NCBI RefSeq assembly: GCF_036924595.1
Contig: NZ_JAZHRV010000001.1
Coordinates: 4,588,001 to 4,652,000 of the forward strand
Reading direction: 5' to 3'
Length of the DNA stretch: 64,000 nt
Source of the DNA: Bradyrhizobium algeriense
Lineage (GTDB): Bacteria > Pseudomonadota > Alphaproteobacteria > Rhizobiales > Xanthobacteraceae
Shown: piece by piece, positions 25,527 to 35,057 of the stretch
Layout: the number at the start of each line of letters is the position of its first letter
How positions within the stretch are numbered: position 1 is the stretch's first letter
The notes under the pieces: generated by a model
Databases searched by the model: none
Seen by the model: the letters and a program-made list of their open reading frames with translations, nothing else
What the model was told of the DNA's origin: nothing
Made by a program: the position numbers and the translations under genes

Positions 25527-26518
25527 GCGCCCGCGTCCGCATGGATCTCGATCGGGTGGAAGCAGGCGAACTGGTGCGCGCTCGTCTCCGCCGCCTCGAG
25601 CGGCGGCTTCTCGATCCGGCAGCGCGCCACCGCATAGCGGCAGCGCGGCGAGAACGAGCACCCCTGCAGCGGCCGGGTCGGATCGGGCGGACGCCCCGAT
25701 ATAGCCGGCAACGGCGTGTGGGGCGCGGCATCGAGCCTGGGAAGCGCCGCGAGCAGCGCTTCGGTATAGGGCATCCGCATTTTCTTGAACAACGCAGGCG
25801 TCGGCGCGCGCTCGACCACGCGGCCGGCATACATGACGGCGACTTCATCAGTGCGGCCGGCGACGACGCCGAGGTCGTGGGTGATCAGGATCATCGCCAT
25901 GTGCCGGCGGCGCTGCTCGCGCGCCAAGAGGTCGAGAATTTGCGCCTGGATCGTTACGTCGAGCGCGGTGGTCGGCTCGTCGGCGATTAGAAGTTTCGGT
26001 TCGCACGACAGCGCGATCGCAATCGCCACGCGTTGGCGCATGCCGCCGGAAAGCTGGTGGGGATACTGCGCCAGCCGCTGCTCGGGCGCGGGGATGCCCA
26101 CCGCCGCGAGCAGTTCGATGCTGCGCCTGGTGGCGGTGGCGTCGTCCAGTTCGAGATGCTCCTGCAACGTCTCGATCAACTGGGTGCCGATCGTGAGCAC
26201 CGGGTTGAGCGAGGTCATCGGGTCCTGGAACACGACCGCCAGCGAGCGGCCGCGCAGCTTGCGCAGTTTCTCCGGTGAGAGCTGCAGCAGATCCTGCCCG
26301 TCGAACATCACGCGGCCGGAGAGCTTTGCCTTCTTCGGCAGCAGTTGCAGGATCGCCCGCGACAGCATGGTCTTGCCGCAGCCGGATTCGCCGACGACGC
26401 CGAGCGTCTGGCCGCCGCCGACGGTGAGATCGACATGATCCACCGCGCGCAGATTGCCGCGCGGAGTTGGCAGATCGACCAGGACGTCCTCGACGGAAAG
26501 CAGGGTATTTCCGGTCAC
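25523..26518 (-). CDS. dppD: Dipeptide/oligopeptide ABC transporter ATP-binding protein (DppD type)
   Basis: The product has 331 residues. Walker A is GESGCGKTML, the signature QLSGGMRQRVAIAIAL and Walker B LLIADEPTTALD. The C-terminal Cys-rich tail follows (CSFSPRCRYAVARC). It pairs with the DppF-type ATPase. Its start overlaps the dppC stop by 4 bases, indicating translational coupling. Confidence 0.9.
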   Translation of the reverse strand: MTGNTLLSVEDVLVDLPTPRGNLRAVDHVDLTVGGGQTLGVVGESGCGKTMLSRAILQLLPKKAKLSGRVMFDGQDLLQLSPEKLRKLRGRSLAVVFQDPMTSLNPVLTIGTQLIETLQEHLELDDATATRRSIELLAAVGIPAPEQRLAQYPHQLSGGMRQRVAIAIALSCEPKLLIADEPTTALDVTIQAQILDLLAREQRRRHMAMILITHDLGVVAGRTDEVAVMYAGRVVERAPTPALFKKMRMPYTEALLAALPRLDAAPHTPLPAISGRPPDPTRPLQGCSFSPRCRYAVARCRIEKPPLEAAETSAHQFACFHPIEIHADAGA

Positions 26519-27387
26519 AGCACGCCCTGACGTGGATCGGTGAGCGCACGCAGCGTATCGCCGATGAGATTGAAGGAGAGCACGGTCAGGAACATCGCGA
26601 TTGCCGGAAGGAAGGCGAGCCTCGGCGCGACCTCCAGGCTTTCGCGCCCCTCCCCGATCATGCTGCCCCAGCTCGAAATAGGCGGCGGCACACCGAGGCC
26701 GAGGAACGACAAGGCGCCCTCGACCACGATGGTAACGGCGACGCCGAGCAGGAAGAAGGCAAACAGTGGCAGGATGACGTTCGGCAATAGTTCGCGCAAC
26801 AGGATGCGTGCATGCGTCGCTCCCAACGCCTGTGCCGCGATGACGAATTCACGACGCGCCAGCGTCAGCGTCGCCGCCCGCGCCACCCGCATGAAGGCGG
26901 GAATGCCGAGCACACCGAGAATGAAGGTGAGGTTGAGGATCGACTGCCCGAGAAAGGCGGTCACAGCCAGCGCCAGGATCAGGGGCGGAAACGCCAGCAG
27001 CACGTCCATGCTGCCGACCACGACGGACTCGAACCGGCCACGGAAGTAGCCCGCCAGCATGCCGAGCGCGCCGCCGATGGTGAGCCCGATCATCGGCGCG
27101 CACAGCCCGACCACGAGCGAAATCCGCGCGCCGTAGACGAGCCTTGAGAGTTCGTCGCGGCCAAGACCGTCGGTTCCGAGCCAGTGCTCCATAGAGAACG
27201 GAGCTCGCCGTTCCAGCATGTCCATGTCGGTCGGGCTCGGCAGCGGCAACACTGGCGCAAGGATCGCGACCGTGAACATAAAGATCATCCAGCCGATCGC
27301 CATCCAGAACAGCAGCCCCAATCGGCGTCCGCGCTTTGCCGGTTGCGCCGCGACGCCTTCGTCGATGGTGAGTTCAAGCGTGGCCAT
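26515..27387 (-). CDS. dppC: Dipeptide-type ABC transporter permease (DppC type)
   Basis: The product has 290 residues with six predicted membrane segments after a cytoplasmic N-terminus (GLLFWMAIGWMIFMFTVAIL). It has the conserved HWLGTDGLGRDELSRLVYGAR and the coupling loop AAQALGATHARILLRELLPN typical of DppC/OppC. It overlaps dppB by 14 bases. Confidence 0.92.
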   Translation of the reverse strand: MATLELTIDEGVAAQPAKRGRRLGLLFWMAIGWMIFMFTVAILAPVLPLPSPTDMDMLERRAPFSMEHWLGTDGLGRDELSRLVYGARISLVVGLCAPMIGLTIGGALGMLAGYFRGRFESVVVGSMDVLLAFPPLILALAVTAFLGQSILNLTFILGVLGIPAFMRVARAATLTLARREFVIAAQALGATHARILLRELLPNVILPLFAFFLLGVAVTIVVEGALSFLGLGVPPPISSWGSMIGEGRESLEVAPRLAFLPAIAMFLTVLSFNLIGDTLRALTDPRQGVL

Positions 27388-28324
27388 GACGAATCCTGGG
27401 ATCGAGGACGGCGTAGAGCAAATCGACGATGAAGTTCATGATCACGAAGCCGGCGGCAACGATCAGCACGACCCCCTGCAGGATGATGAGATCGCGAGTA
27501 TAGATCGCGCCAACCAGCAACCGACCGATCCCCGGCAGCGCGAAGATCGTCTCCACGATAACGGTACCGCCGATCAATCGCCCGATATTGATGCCGGTTA
27601 TCGTAACGAGCGTCAGCGACGATGGTTTCAGCGCATGCACGAACAGAATGCGTGAGGCTTTCAGTCCCTTGGCTTTCGCCAGCGCGATATAATCTTCCTG
27701 CAGCGTTGCGATCATGTCCGATCGCAGCACACGCATGATGCCGGGCCATTCGGCAAGCGCGAGCGTCAGCGCGGGCAGCACCATGAAGCGCAGGTTTGCA
27801 GCCGGGTCTTCCGCAAACGGCACGTAGCCCGTCGCCGGCAACCAGCGCAGCTCCACCGCAAACAGGTAAATCAGCAGGATCGCCGACAGGAAGGCCGGCA
27901 CCGAAAGCATGGCGAAGGCGCTGCCGGTCATGAAGCGGTCGAACGCGCTACCGCTGCGGGCGGCGCAGACGATCGCCAGGGGAACGCCGATGACGAGGCC
28001 CATGATCTCGGCCAGAATCATCAGCTCGAACGACACCGGAAGCCGCTCGGTCACGGCCTGCAGCACGGCCTGCCCGGTGCGGAACGATCGGCCGAAATCG
28101 CCCTGCAGGATGTTGCCGAGCCAGCTGAAGTAACGGATCCAGACCGGCTGATCGAGCCCCATGTCCTTGCGCAGCGCCGCGACATTCTCCGGCGTCGCCT
28201 GATCGCCGAGGATCACATAGGCGAGATCGCCCGGCAGCAGCGACGCGATGAAGAACGTCAACAGCGATACGGCGATCAGGACCGGGATGAGGTACAGAAG
28301 TCTGCGCGCGACAAAGAACAGCAT
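27374..28324 (-). CDS. dppB: Dipeptide-type ABC transporter permease (DppB type)
   Basis: The product has 316 residues with an N-terminal membrane anchor (LLYLIPVLIAVSLLTFFIAS), the DppB segment LPGDLAYVILGDQATPE and the coupling loop ALAKAKGLKASRILFVHALK. It starts 6 bases after the binding-protein stop and forms the channel with the DppC-type permease. Confidence 0.92.
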   Translation of the reverse strand: MLFFVARRLLYLIPVLIAVSLLTFFIASLLPGDLAYVILGDQATPENVAALRKDMGLDQPVWIRYFSWLGNILQGDFGRSFRTGQAVLQAVTERLPVSFELMILAEIMGLVIGVPLAIVCAARSGSAFDRFMTGSAFAMLSVPAFLSAILLIYLFAVELRWLPATGYVPFAEDPAANLRFMVLPALTLALAEWPGIMRVLRSDMIATLQEDYIALAKAKGLKASRILFVHALKPSSLTLVTITGINIGRLIGGTVIVETIFALPGIGRLLVGAIYTRDLIILQGVVLIVAAGFVIMNFIVDLLYAVLDPRIRHGHA

Positions 28325-28330
28325 GGAAGA

Positions 28331-29872
28331 TTATTCCAGCCAGGTGTCCGATACGTCGATCACTCCGTGATAGATTTTTGGCAAGCCTTTCAGCTTGGAC
28401 GTGGAAATTGCATAGTAGGTGTTCTGGAAAGTCCAGAACCAGATCGCTTCCTTGTTCACGATGCGGCTGACGGCGCAATAATCTTCGATCCGCTTTTCGG
28501 GATCGGCCGTGACCCGTGCATGGTCCAGCAACCGGTCGAGTTCCGGATCGGAAAAATTGGCGAGCGCGACCGGGCTGCCGGTGCGGAAATTGGCGAACAT
28601 CTGCGGATCGGGATCGGCGAGATCGACGATCCGCCACCCTATCACCTGGAACTGGCGCATGAAGGCGCGTGGCGGGAACGATGCCTGATCGATCTGCTCA
28701 ATCTCCGCATTGACGCCCGCCCGTTTCCAGAACTGCTGCAATACCTGACCGATGGTGCGGCCGCGCGGCGTCGCGGTGACGATCAACTTGAACTCGACCG
28801 GCTTGCCGTAGTCCTTGATCAGCGCCTTCGCCTTCTCGAGGTCTTCAGGGAGCGCACCATCGTCCTTGCACTTGACCCAGGAACCGTCGCCATAGGGGTT
28901 GCTCGCGGGCTTCGCGAGGCCATTGGTGATCGCCTGCGACATCTTCTTGCGGTCGAGTGCCATCACCAATGCCTGGCGCACGCGGACATCATCGAGAGGT
29001 GGCGCCTTGGTGTTGATGGCGTAAACCTGCGCGCCGGAGCCGGCGTAGGTGTGCACCTTCATCTTCGGGTCTTTTTGCGCCTTCATGATGTTGTCAGCGT
29101 CGTATTCGTCATCCCAGACGATGTCGGCTTCGCCCGACTGCAGACTGGCGAAGCGCGACTGCGCATCCGGCAATGGCTTCAAGATGATCCGGTCGAGGTA
29201 GGGATGGCCCTTGTTCCAGTAGTCCGCATTCTTTTCCAGCACCATGCGGTCGCCCGCGGTCCATGACTTCAGAATAAAGGGACCGGTGCCGACCGGGTTG
29301 CGATTGTAGTCGTCGCCCTTGGTCTTCCACGCCGTCGGCGAGTGGACTACGTTGTTCGAACTCTGAATGGTCATCAGTGCAGGCTGGTTCACCTGCGGAT
29401 CATTCAGATTATAGACCACCGTCAGTTCGTCGGGAGCCTGCACATTGTTGACGTAGGCGATATAGAAGGCGCAGCGGCACTTGTTGGCCGGATCCTTCTG
29501 CCGATCAAAGTTCTCCTTGACCGCTTGCGCATTGAACGGCGTGCCGTCGTGGAATTTGACACCGGGCCGTAGCTTGAAGGTCCAGGTCTTGTAGTCGTCC
29601 GAATGCGTCCAGGACAACGCCAGCTTTGGCACCGGCTTGCCATTGTCATCGAGCGCAACGAGCGTGTCGAAAATCGCAGCCGCCGCGGTTTCCACCGCCG
29701 TGTCGTACACGCCGACCTTCAGTGGATCGAAACCGGGGATATCGACTTCGAGGCCGACGGTGATGCTGCCGCCCGCTTTCTGTGCGGTGGCGGGCATTGC
29801 CGACAACGCCACGCCAAATCCCGCCACAAGAAATATTCGCGCGAGCGCGCTCGAACGGATCGCCGCTTTCAT
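28331..29872 (-). CDS. dppA: Dipeptide-type ABC transporter substrate-binding protein
   Basis: The product has 513 residues with a cleavable signal peptide (ARIFLVAGFGVALSAMPATA) and the SBP_bac_5 fold (WTFKLRPGVKFHDGTPFNAQ; NPVGTGPFILKSWTAGD; DDVRVRQALVMALDRKK). It is the periplasmic receptor of the five-gene importer. CGGAGGGAAC before the ATG is a strong ribosome site. A 5'-adjacent regulator is absent. The CoA-transferase gene upstream has the same orientation and may belong to the same unit. Confidence 0.92.
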   Translation of the reverse strand: MKAAIRSSALARIFLVAGFGVALSAMPATAQKAGGSITVGLEVDIPGFDPLKVGVYDTAVETAAAAIFDTLVALDDNGKPVPKLALSWTHSDDYKTWTFKLRPGVKFHDGTPFNAQAVKENFDRQKDPANKCRCAFYIAYVNNVQAPDELTVVYNLNDPQVNQPALMTIQSSNNVVHSPTAWKTKGDDYNRNPVGTGPFILKSWTAGDRMVLEKNADYWNKGHPYLDRIILKPLPDAQSRFASLQSGEADIVWDDEYDADNIMKAQKDPKMKVHTYAGSGAQVYAINTKAPPLDDVRVRQALVMALDRKKMSQAITNGLAKPASNPYGDGSWVKCKDDGALPEDLEKAKALIKDYGKPVEFKLIVTATPRGRTIGQVLQQFWKRAGVNAEIEQIDQASFPPRAFMRQFQVIGWRIVDLADPDPQMFANFRTGSPVALANFSDPELDRLLDHARVTADPEKRIEDYCAVSRIVNKEAIWFWTFQNTYYAISTSKLKGLPKIYHGVIDVSDTWLE

Positions 29873-30020
29873 TGATGTTCCCTCCGATGTGTCATCCGTC
29901 CGGCATTCCGGATCGTGATCGCTGCGGCAAGATTGTCTGGAATTTCCGTCGCGGGCAAGGCCGTTCGCAACCCGCGGATGAAACGCCGCAGGTTCATGTT
30001 TCGCTATGCGGAGCGCGCCG

Positions 30021-31226
30021 TCAGACGCGCGCGGCTACCTGCGCTTTTGCGGCAAAGGATGCGATTTCATCCTCCGACAGACCGGTCTCCTTCAGGTAGA
30101 CACGCGTGTGCTCGCCGAGCGTCGACATGCGTCGCGCCGCCGACACGTTGGCGCCCGACATGCGGAACGGCAGGTTGAGCACCTTGAAGGTGCCGCCGTC
30201 GTCCTCGACCTCGGCCAGTGCGCCGCGATGGGCGATCTGCGGATCGCGCAGCGCCTCGGCGACGGTGCGATAGGCCGATGAGGGAACGCCGTGCGCATTG
30301 AGCGCCGCGAGGCACTGCTCGGTCGTCACACTGCGTGACCACGCCTCGACGCCTTCGATCAGGCTCGTCCAGTTTTCCCGGCGGTCGGAATATTTCGCAA
30401 AGCGCGGATCGCTCACCCACTCCGGATGGCCGATCACCTGCATCAGGCTCTGAAAAGTTTTCTCGCTGGCGATCGCCATCATCACGTAGCCGTCCGTCGT
30501 CTCGATCGGGCCGAACATCGGCCGCTGCGTCGGCTTCACCTCGAATTGCGACCACTGCAGTTCGTTCAGCGTCAGGCTCAGCATGGATTCCAGCATCGAG
30601 ACGTCGATATGCTGGCCCTGCCCGGTTGTGTTGCGCTGATACAGCGCCGCCGAGATGGCGCCGAACGCGTAGACGCCGGTGAGCACGTCGGCATGATAGA
30701 TGCCGCAATAGTCCGGCCGGCTTCGTCCGGGCTGGTAGGCCAGATGCGCCATCTCATAGCCCGAGGCCGCGTGAATCACCGGCGCATAGGCCGGCAGCTC
30801 CGCCGACGGCCCGGTCTGGCCGTATCCCGAGATCGAGCAATAGACCAGCTTCGGGTTGAGCTCACGCAGCGAGGCATGATCGAGCTTCAATCGCCGCATC
30901 ACGCCTGGACGGAAATTTTCCACCAGCACATCCGCGGTCGCAACCAGCCGGCGGACCGCCTCCGATCCCTCGGGCGACTTCAAATCCAGCACCAGGCTGT
31001 TCTTGCCGACATTGAGCTGGCCGAAGGCGGTCGAGCAATTATTCCGCACTGGCGGGCGGGTCCGCATCGTCTCGCCTTCCTCGGTCTCGATCTTGATAAC
31101 CTCCGCTCCCATATCGGCAAGCATTCGTGTACAATGGGGGCCGGCAATCGTGGTGGAGAAATCGAGGACCCGCAGGCCAGTGAAGCTGCCTGTCAAATTC
31201 CTCTGATCATTGCCGGCTATGGTCAT
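30021..31226 (-). CDS. Class III (CaiB/BaiF) CoA-transferase
   Basis: The product has 401 residues. The ATG at 31226 is chosen for a perfect AAGGAG site. Family motifs: LRVLDFSTTIAGPHCTRMLA, DMGAEVIKIET, LDLKSPEG, and the catalytic Asp in GIYHADVLTGVYAFGA. The enzyme moves CoA between carboxylic acids such as succinyl-CoA and a catabolic acid. It lies 148 bases upstream of the dpp-type importer on the same strand; a link between import and CoA activation is possible but unproven. Confidence 0.9.
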   Translation of the reverse strand: MTIAGNDQRNLTGSFTGLRVLDFSTTIAGPHCTRMLADMGAEVIKIETEEGETMRTRPPVRNNCSTAFGQLNVGKNSLVLDLKSPEGSEAVRRLVATADVLVENFRPGVMRRLKLDHASLRELNPKLVYCSISGYGQTGPSAELPAYAPVIHAASGYEMAHLAYQPGRSRPDYCGIYHADVLTGVYAFGAISAALYQRNTTGQGQHIDVSMLESMLSLTLNELQWSQFEVKPTQRPMFGPIETTDGYVMMAIASEKTFQSLMQVIGHPEWVSDPRFAKYSDRRENWTSLIEGVEAWSRSVTTEQCLAALNAHGVPSSAYRTVAEALRDPQIAHRGALAEVEDDGGTFKVLNLPFRMSGANVSAARRMSTLGEHTRVYLKETGLSEDEIASFAAKAQVAARV

Positions 31227-31319
31227 CGCGTGAAACTCCTTAGGCCTTTTGCGGCCATTCGTTTTGGTTGGCGGCCGAGACCCTAAATTGTGCAGCGTCG
31301 ACAGGAAAGTAGTTCGCCA

Positions 31320-31344
31320 GGAACGATGGCCTGCAGCGCGCGTT
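31320..31344 (+). promoter_or_regulatory. EcfG-type promoter of glgA
   Basis: GGAAC (31320-31324), 16 bases, then CGTT (31341-31344): an exact match to the rhizobial EcfG consensus GGAAC-N16/17-CGTT. The transcript would start near 31351, about 80 bases before the glgA start. This implies control by the PhyR-NepR-EcfG general stress response. Confidence 0.75.
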
Positions 31345-31430
31345 GTAAACATGCATGGAAGTTGGACCCATTCTTGCATCAGTCTCATTGAGGCTGGAGT
31401 ATCATTGCGGCTGGTACGAGGACGCTTGTC

Positions 31431-32858
31431 TTGAAGGTCTTGTTCGTCACCACTGAAATGGATGACTTTGTCCGGGTGGGCGGGCTTGCTGCCGTATCCG
31501 CGGCGCTACCCCGGGCGCTGCGCCGCTGGAGTGACGTCCGGGTCATGCTGCCCGGTTATCGGGACATCATCGAACAGTTCACCCACATTGAAATCGTTGG
31601 AGAATGCCCCGCTCTGGCGGCGATGCCAGCCTGCTCGCTCGGGCGGGCCGCGACCAAGGATGGTCTGCCAGTCTACGTCCTGCTCTGCCCGCAGCTTTAT
31701 GACCGGCCGGGCAATCCCTATGGCGACGAATCGGGGCGCGACTGGCCGGACAACGACATCAGGTTCGGCCGCTTCGCATCCGCCGCCGCGGAACTTGCCG
31801 CGGGCAGCCTGGACAAGAATTGGGCAGCAGACCTGATCCATGCCAACGACTGGCAGGCCGCGCTGGCGCCGGCCTATCTGGCATGGCGAGGCTCAAAGGT
31901 CCCCTCGATCCTGACCATCCACAACCTCGCCTATCAGGGGTTGTTCCCGCCGGACTCGCTGCGCCGGATCGGCGCGCCCGAAAGCTCCTTCCACATCGAC
32001 GGGCTCGAGTTCTACGACCACGTCTCGTTCCTTAAGGGCGGCCTCGTCTATGCCTCGCATCTGACCACCGTCAGCGCCACCTATGCGAAGGAGATCACGA
32101 CGCGCGAACTCGGCTGCGGGCTGGAAGGTCTGCTGCAGCGCCGCTCGAACGCCGCGCAACTGACCGGCATCTTGAACGGCATCGACGAAAGCTGGGATCC
32201 CAGCGCCTGCGCGCATCTGGCGCAGACCTTCGCCCCCGGCGATTGGGAAGGCAAGCAGGCGAATGCCGACTACGTCCGCAAGCAGTTTGGCATGGCGCTG
32301 TCGCGCGGCCCGCTGTTTGGCCTGGTTGCCCGCCTGGTGCACCAGAAGGGCGTCGATCTCGTCCTGTCCGCGGCCGACGAAATCATCGAGGCCGGCGGAC
32401 AGATCGTGGTGACCGGCAGCGGCGAGGCCCAGATCGAACAGGCACTGGTCAACGCACACCGCCGCCGGCCGGATGCGATCGGCGTCACCATCGGCTTCAA
32501 CGATGCCCAGGCGCGGCGGATTTTTGCCGGCAGCGATTTCACCCTGATGCCGTCGCGGTTCGAACCGTGCGGGCTGAGCCAGATGTATGCGCAACGGTTC
32601 GGATCGCTGCCGATCGGTCACCAGACCGGCGGGCTGGCGGAGACCATCAAGGACGGCGAAACCGGATTCCTGTTTCCGCAACCATCGGCGGAATCTTTCC
32701 TCGGCGGCGTCAGGCGCGCGTTCGACGCCTTCCGCGCCAAGGACCGCCTCGACGCGATGCGGCGCAGCGCGATGGCGCGATCCTTTAGCTGGGATCTGTC
32801 GGCCGCGCTTTACAGCGCACTCTATCGCAAGACGATCGCGCCTTCCATCATCGCGTGA
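31431..32858 (+). CDS. glgA: Glycogen synthase (ADP-glucose type)
   Basis: A 475-residue GT5 enzyme that extends alpha-1,4-glucan from ADP-glucose. The N-terminal substrate loop KxGGL appears as RVGGL (residues 15-19). The N-terminal domain continues with HANDWQAALAPAYLAW and ILTIHNLAYQGLFPP. The C-terminal domain has the catalytic Glu segment SRFEPCGLSQMYAQRFGSLP and GGLAETIKDGETGFLF. The start is TTG at 31431 behind GAGGA. It has an EcfG-type promoter. No glgB or glgC is adjacent; a debranching-type enzyme and a glycosyltransferase lie 14-18 kb away. Confidence 0.92.
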   Translation: MKVLFVTTEMDDFVRVGGLAAVSAALPRALRRWSDVRVMLPGYRDIIEQFTHIEIVGECPALAAMPACSLGRAATKDGLPVYVLLCPQLYDRPGNPYGDESGRDWPDNDIRFGRFASAAAELAAGSLDKNWAADLIHANDWQAALAPAYLAWRGSKVPSILTIHNLAYQGLFPPDSLRRIGAPESSFHIDGLEFYDHVSFLKGGLVYASHLTTVSATYAKEITTRELGCGLEGLLQRRSNAAQLTGILNGIDESWDPSACAHLAQTFAPGDWEGKQANADYVRKQFGMALSRGPLFGLVARLVHQKGVDLVLSAADEIIEAGGQIVVTGSGEAQIEQALVNAHRRRPDAIGVTIGFNDAQARRIFAGSDFTLMPSRFEPCGLSQMYAQRFGSLPIGHQTGGLAETIKDGETGFLFPQPSAESFLGGVRRAFDAFRAKDRLDAMRRSAMARSFSWDLSAALYSALYRKTIAPSIIA

Positions 32859-32864
32859 TGTCGC

Positions 32865-34028
32865 CTACTCCGCCGCTTCCGGCATGACTTCCATCTGCTC
32901 GTGGAGGATGACGCCGGAGAGTGGATCGAACTCGCCGACCCAAGGCTTCTTTTCGAGCACCGACCTGGTGTGGCGGTAACCGGCATCCCACCGCTGCATG
33001 ATTCCGGACGGGCTGAAATCGATATCCTTGGTGTGGTCCTCGCGGCTGAGCTGCGGGGCCAGCAGCCGCACCACATGCATCCGGGTCGGGCACCCATAAC
33101 CGGTGAGCTCCCTCACCGCTTCGCTGTTGCGTTCAGACTCAGGCAACCGCGCGGCGAGCTGGTTGATGACATGGCGCAGCCGATGCGCCTGCTGCTGCCG
33201 CGCAATGTGGCTGGCGATACGGCTCGAATACTGCACGTCCTTGTGGCGGTTCAGCACCTCCGCCATCGTGGTCGGCTCGGCGCCGGACGGATTCCAAAGA
33301 TGCACGGCGAAGATCAGCGAGTTCTTGCGCGGATTGTCGTCGAACACCGCCTCCGTCGGCGTGTTCGATAGAATCCCGCCGTCCCAATAGAGTTCGCCGT
33401 TGATGCGCACCGCCGGGAAGGCCGGCGGCAGCGCGCCCGAGGCCATGATGTGCCTGACGCCAAGTTCGCCATCGCGGCTGTCGAAATAGCGCATCTGGCT
33501 GGTACGGACATGGGCGGCCCCGACCGTCAGGCGCGGCGTGCATTGATTGACCAGATTGAAATCCACCAACTCCGTCAGCGTCCGCTCCAGCGGCGAGGTC
33601 GAATAATAGCCGGCATTGTCGGCGCCGAGCGGATAGCTGTCGCCAGCATGGGCCAGCGGGTTTGGCCGGAAGAAACCGGGAATGCCGTTGGTCACCGTCG
33701 ACCAGTAAGAAAGCTTTTCGTTGAAGCCCGGAAAGATGTCACGAAAACTCCATATCGGATTCTGCTCCATCTTCTTCCAGAACTCGCGCAGGCGCGGCAG
33801 CCGGTGCTGCGGCGCATTGCCGGCGATCAGGCTGGCGTTGATGGCGCCGATCGAGGTGCCGATGATCCAGTCCGGCTCGATGCCGACCTCATGCAGCGCC
33901 TGGTAGACGCCGGCCTGATAGGAGCCGAGCGCGCCGCCACCCTGCAGCACCAGCACGACCTGACCCGGCTCGGACCTGGCCAGCGATCGCAAGTTCGGCG
34001 AAGAACCGATGTCCTGAACGTCTTTCAT
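32865..34028 (-). CDS. Patatin-like phospholipase
   Basis: The product has 387 residues. The oxyanion loop is LQGGGALGSYQAG, the nucleophile elbow GTSIG (Ser59), and the partner Asp lies in YWDGGILSNTP. A C-terminal extension of about 100 residues (RHTRSVLEKKPWVGEFDPLS) matches the patatin/DUF3734 group. It probably hydrolyses a lipid or polyester. It lies 18 bases after 3-hydroxybutyrate dehydrogenase in one operon, so action on polyhydroxybutyrate or its oligomers is a reasonable inference. It converges on glgA, 6 bases apart. Confidence 0.88.
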   Translation of the reverse strand: MKDVQDIGSSPNLRSLARSEPGQVVLVLQGGGALGSYQAGVYQALHEVGIEPDWIIGTSIGAINASLIAGNAPQHRLPRLREFWKKMEQNPIWSFRDIFPGFNEKLSYWSTVTNGIPGFFRPNPLAHAGDSYPLGADNAGYYSTSPLERTLTELVDFNLVNQCTPRLTVGAAHVRTSQMRYFDSRDGELGVRHIMASGALPPAFPAVRINGELYWDGGILSNTPTEAVFDDNPRKNSLIFAVHLWNPSGAEPTTMAEVLNRHKDVQYSSRIASHIARQQQAHRLRHVINQLAARLPESERNSEAVRELTGYGCPTRMHVVRLLAPQLSREDHTKDIDFSPSGIMQRWDAGYRHTRSVLEKKPWVGEFDPLSGVILHEQMEVMPEAAE

Positions 34029-34046
34029 GTCACGCTCCCTCGGACG

Positions 34047-34871
34047 TTAGTGTGCAGTCCAGCCGCCATCGACCGGCAACGCCGTGCCCGTGATCGAGGC
34101 TGCTGCCTCGCTGGCGAGAAAGACCGTCAGCGAGCCCAATTCCTCGACGCTCGCAAAATGCTTGTTGGGCTGCTGTGCCAGCAACACGTCGTGAATGACC
34201 TTCTCGCGGGAAATGCCGTGCGCCCTGGCCTGACTGTCGATCTGTGCTTCGACCAGCGGCGTATAGACATAACCCGGGCAGATCGCATTGCAGGTGATGC
34301 CATCTTCGGCGGTCTCCAGCGCAGTCACCTTGGTCAGGCCGACGATGCCATGCTTGGCTGCGACATAGGCCACCTTGAAGGGCGAGCCGACCAATCCATG
34401 CGCGGAGGCGATGTTGATGATCCGCCCGAACTTGTTCTGACGCATCGCCGGCAGCGCCAGCCGCGTGGTGTGAAACGCCGACGACAGGTTGATCGCCAGG
34501 ATCGCATTCCATTTCTCGACCGGAAACTGGTCGAGCGGCGCGACGTACTGGATGCCGGCATTGTTGACCAGAATATCCAGCCGGCCATGATTGGCGACGG
34601 TAGCCGCGATCATCTCGGCGATCGCCTCCGGGCTCGTCATGTCGGCGGCGGAATAGCTGACCTCGACGCCGAAATCGGCGGCCAACTGGTCTTTGGTCCG
34701 GGCGATCTCGGCCGCGATGCCAAAACCGTTCAGCGCCACCGCCGAGCCGGCTTCCGCCAACGCGCGGGCAATCCCGAGCCCGATACCACTGGTCGAACCC
34801 GTGACCAGTGAGACCTTGCCTGTCAGCGGCCGCAGAGCCGCCACACCTTGCGTTTTGAGCTGAATATTCAT
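34047..34871 (-). CDS. bdhA: D-3-hydroxybutyrate dehydrogenase
   Basis: A 274-residue short-chain dehydrogenase. It has the cofactor motif VTGSTSGIGLGIARAL, the structural NNAGIQYVAPL, and catalytic Ser156, Tyr169 and Lys173 (SAHGLVGSPFKVAYVAAKHG). The segment CPGYVYTPLVEAQIDSQARA is characteristic of 3-hydroxybutyrate dehydrogenases. It oxidises D-3-hydroxybutyrate to acetoacetate with NAD, the last step of polyhydroxybutyrate use. AAAGGACGG precedes the ATG. It is first of a two-gene unit with the patatin and divergent from a LysR gene. Confidence 0.92.
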   Translation of the reverse strand: MNIQLKTQGVAALRPLTGKVSLVTGSTSGIGLGIARALAEAGSAVALNGFGIAAEIARTKDQLAADFGVEVSYSAADMTSPEAIAEMIAATVANHGRLDILVNNAGIQYVAPLDQFPVEKWNAILAINLSSAFHTTRLALPAMRQNKFGRIINIASAHGLVGSPFKVAYVAAKHGIVGLTKVTALETAEDGITCNAICPGYVYTPLVEAQIDSQARAHGISREKVIHDVLLAQQPNKHFASVEELGSLTVFLASEAAASITGTALPVDGGWTAH

Positions 34872-35057
34872 GGCCGTCCTTTCGGGTGGGGATTCAGCGC
34901 CTTACGCTGACCATCTCCGCCTCACCCTGCCCGGCGGCCTTCGTCTGAGGAAATGCCGTTTGGCTTCCAAAACCATACGCGGACGCTATCGCGGTTTGGG
35001 TAGTCATTAGGGGGCGCAATCGAGTAGCTTTGATGCACAACAGACCGGGGCACGGCC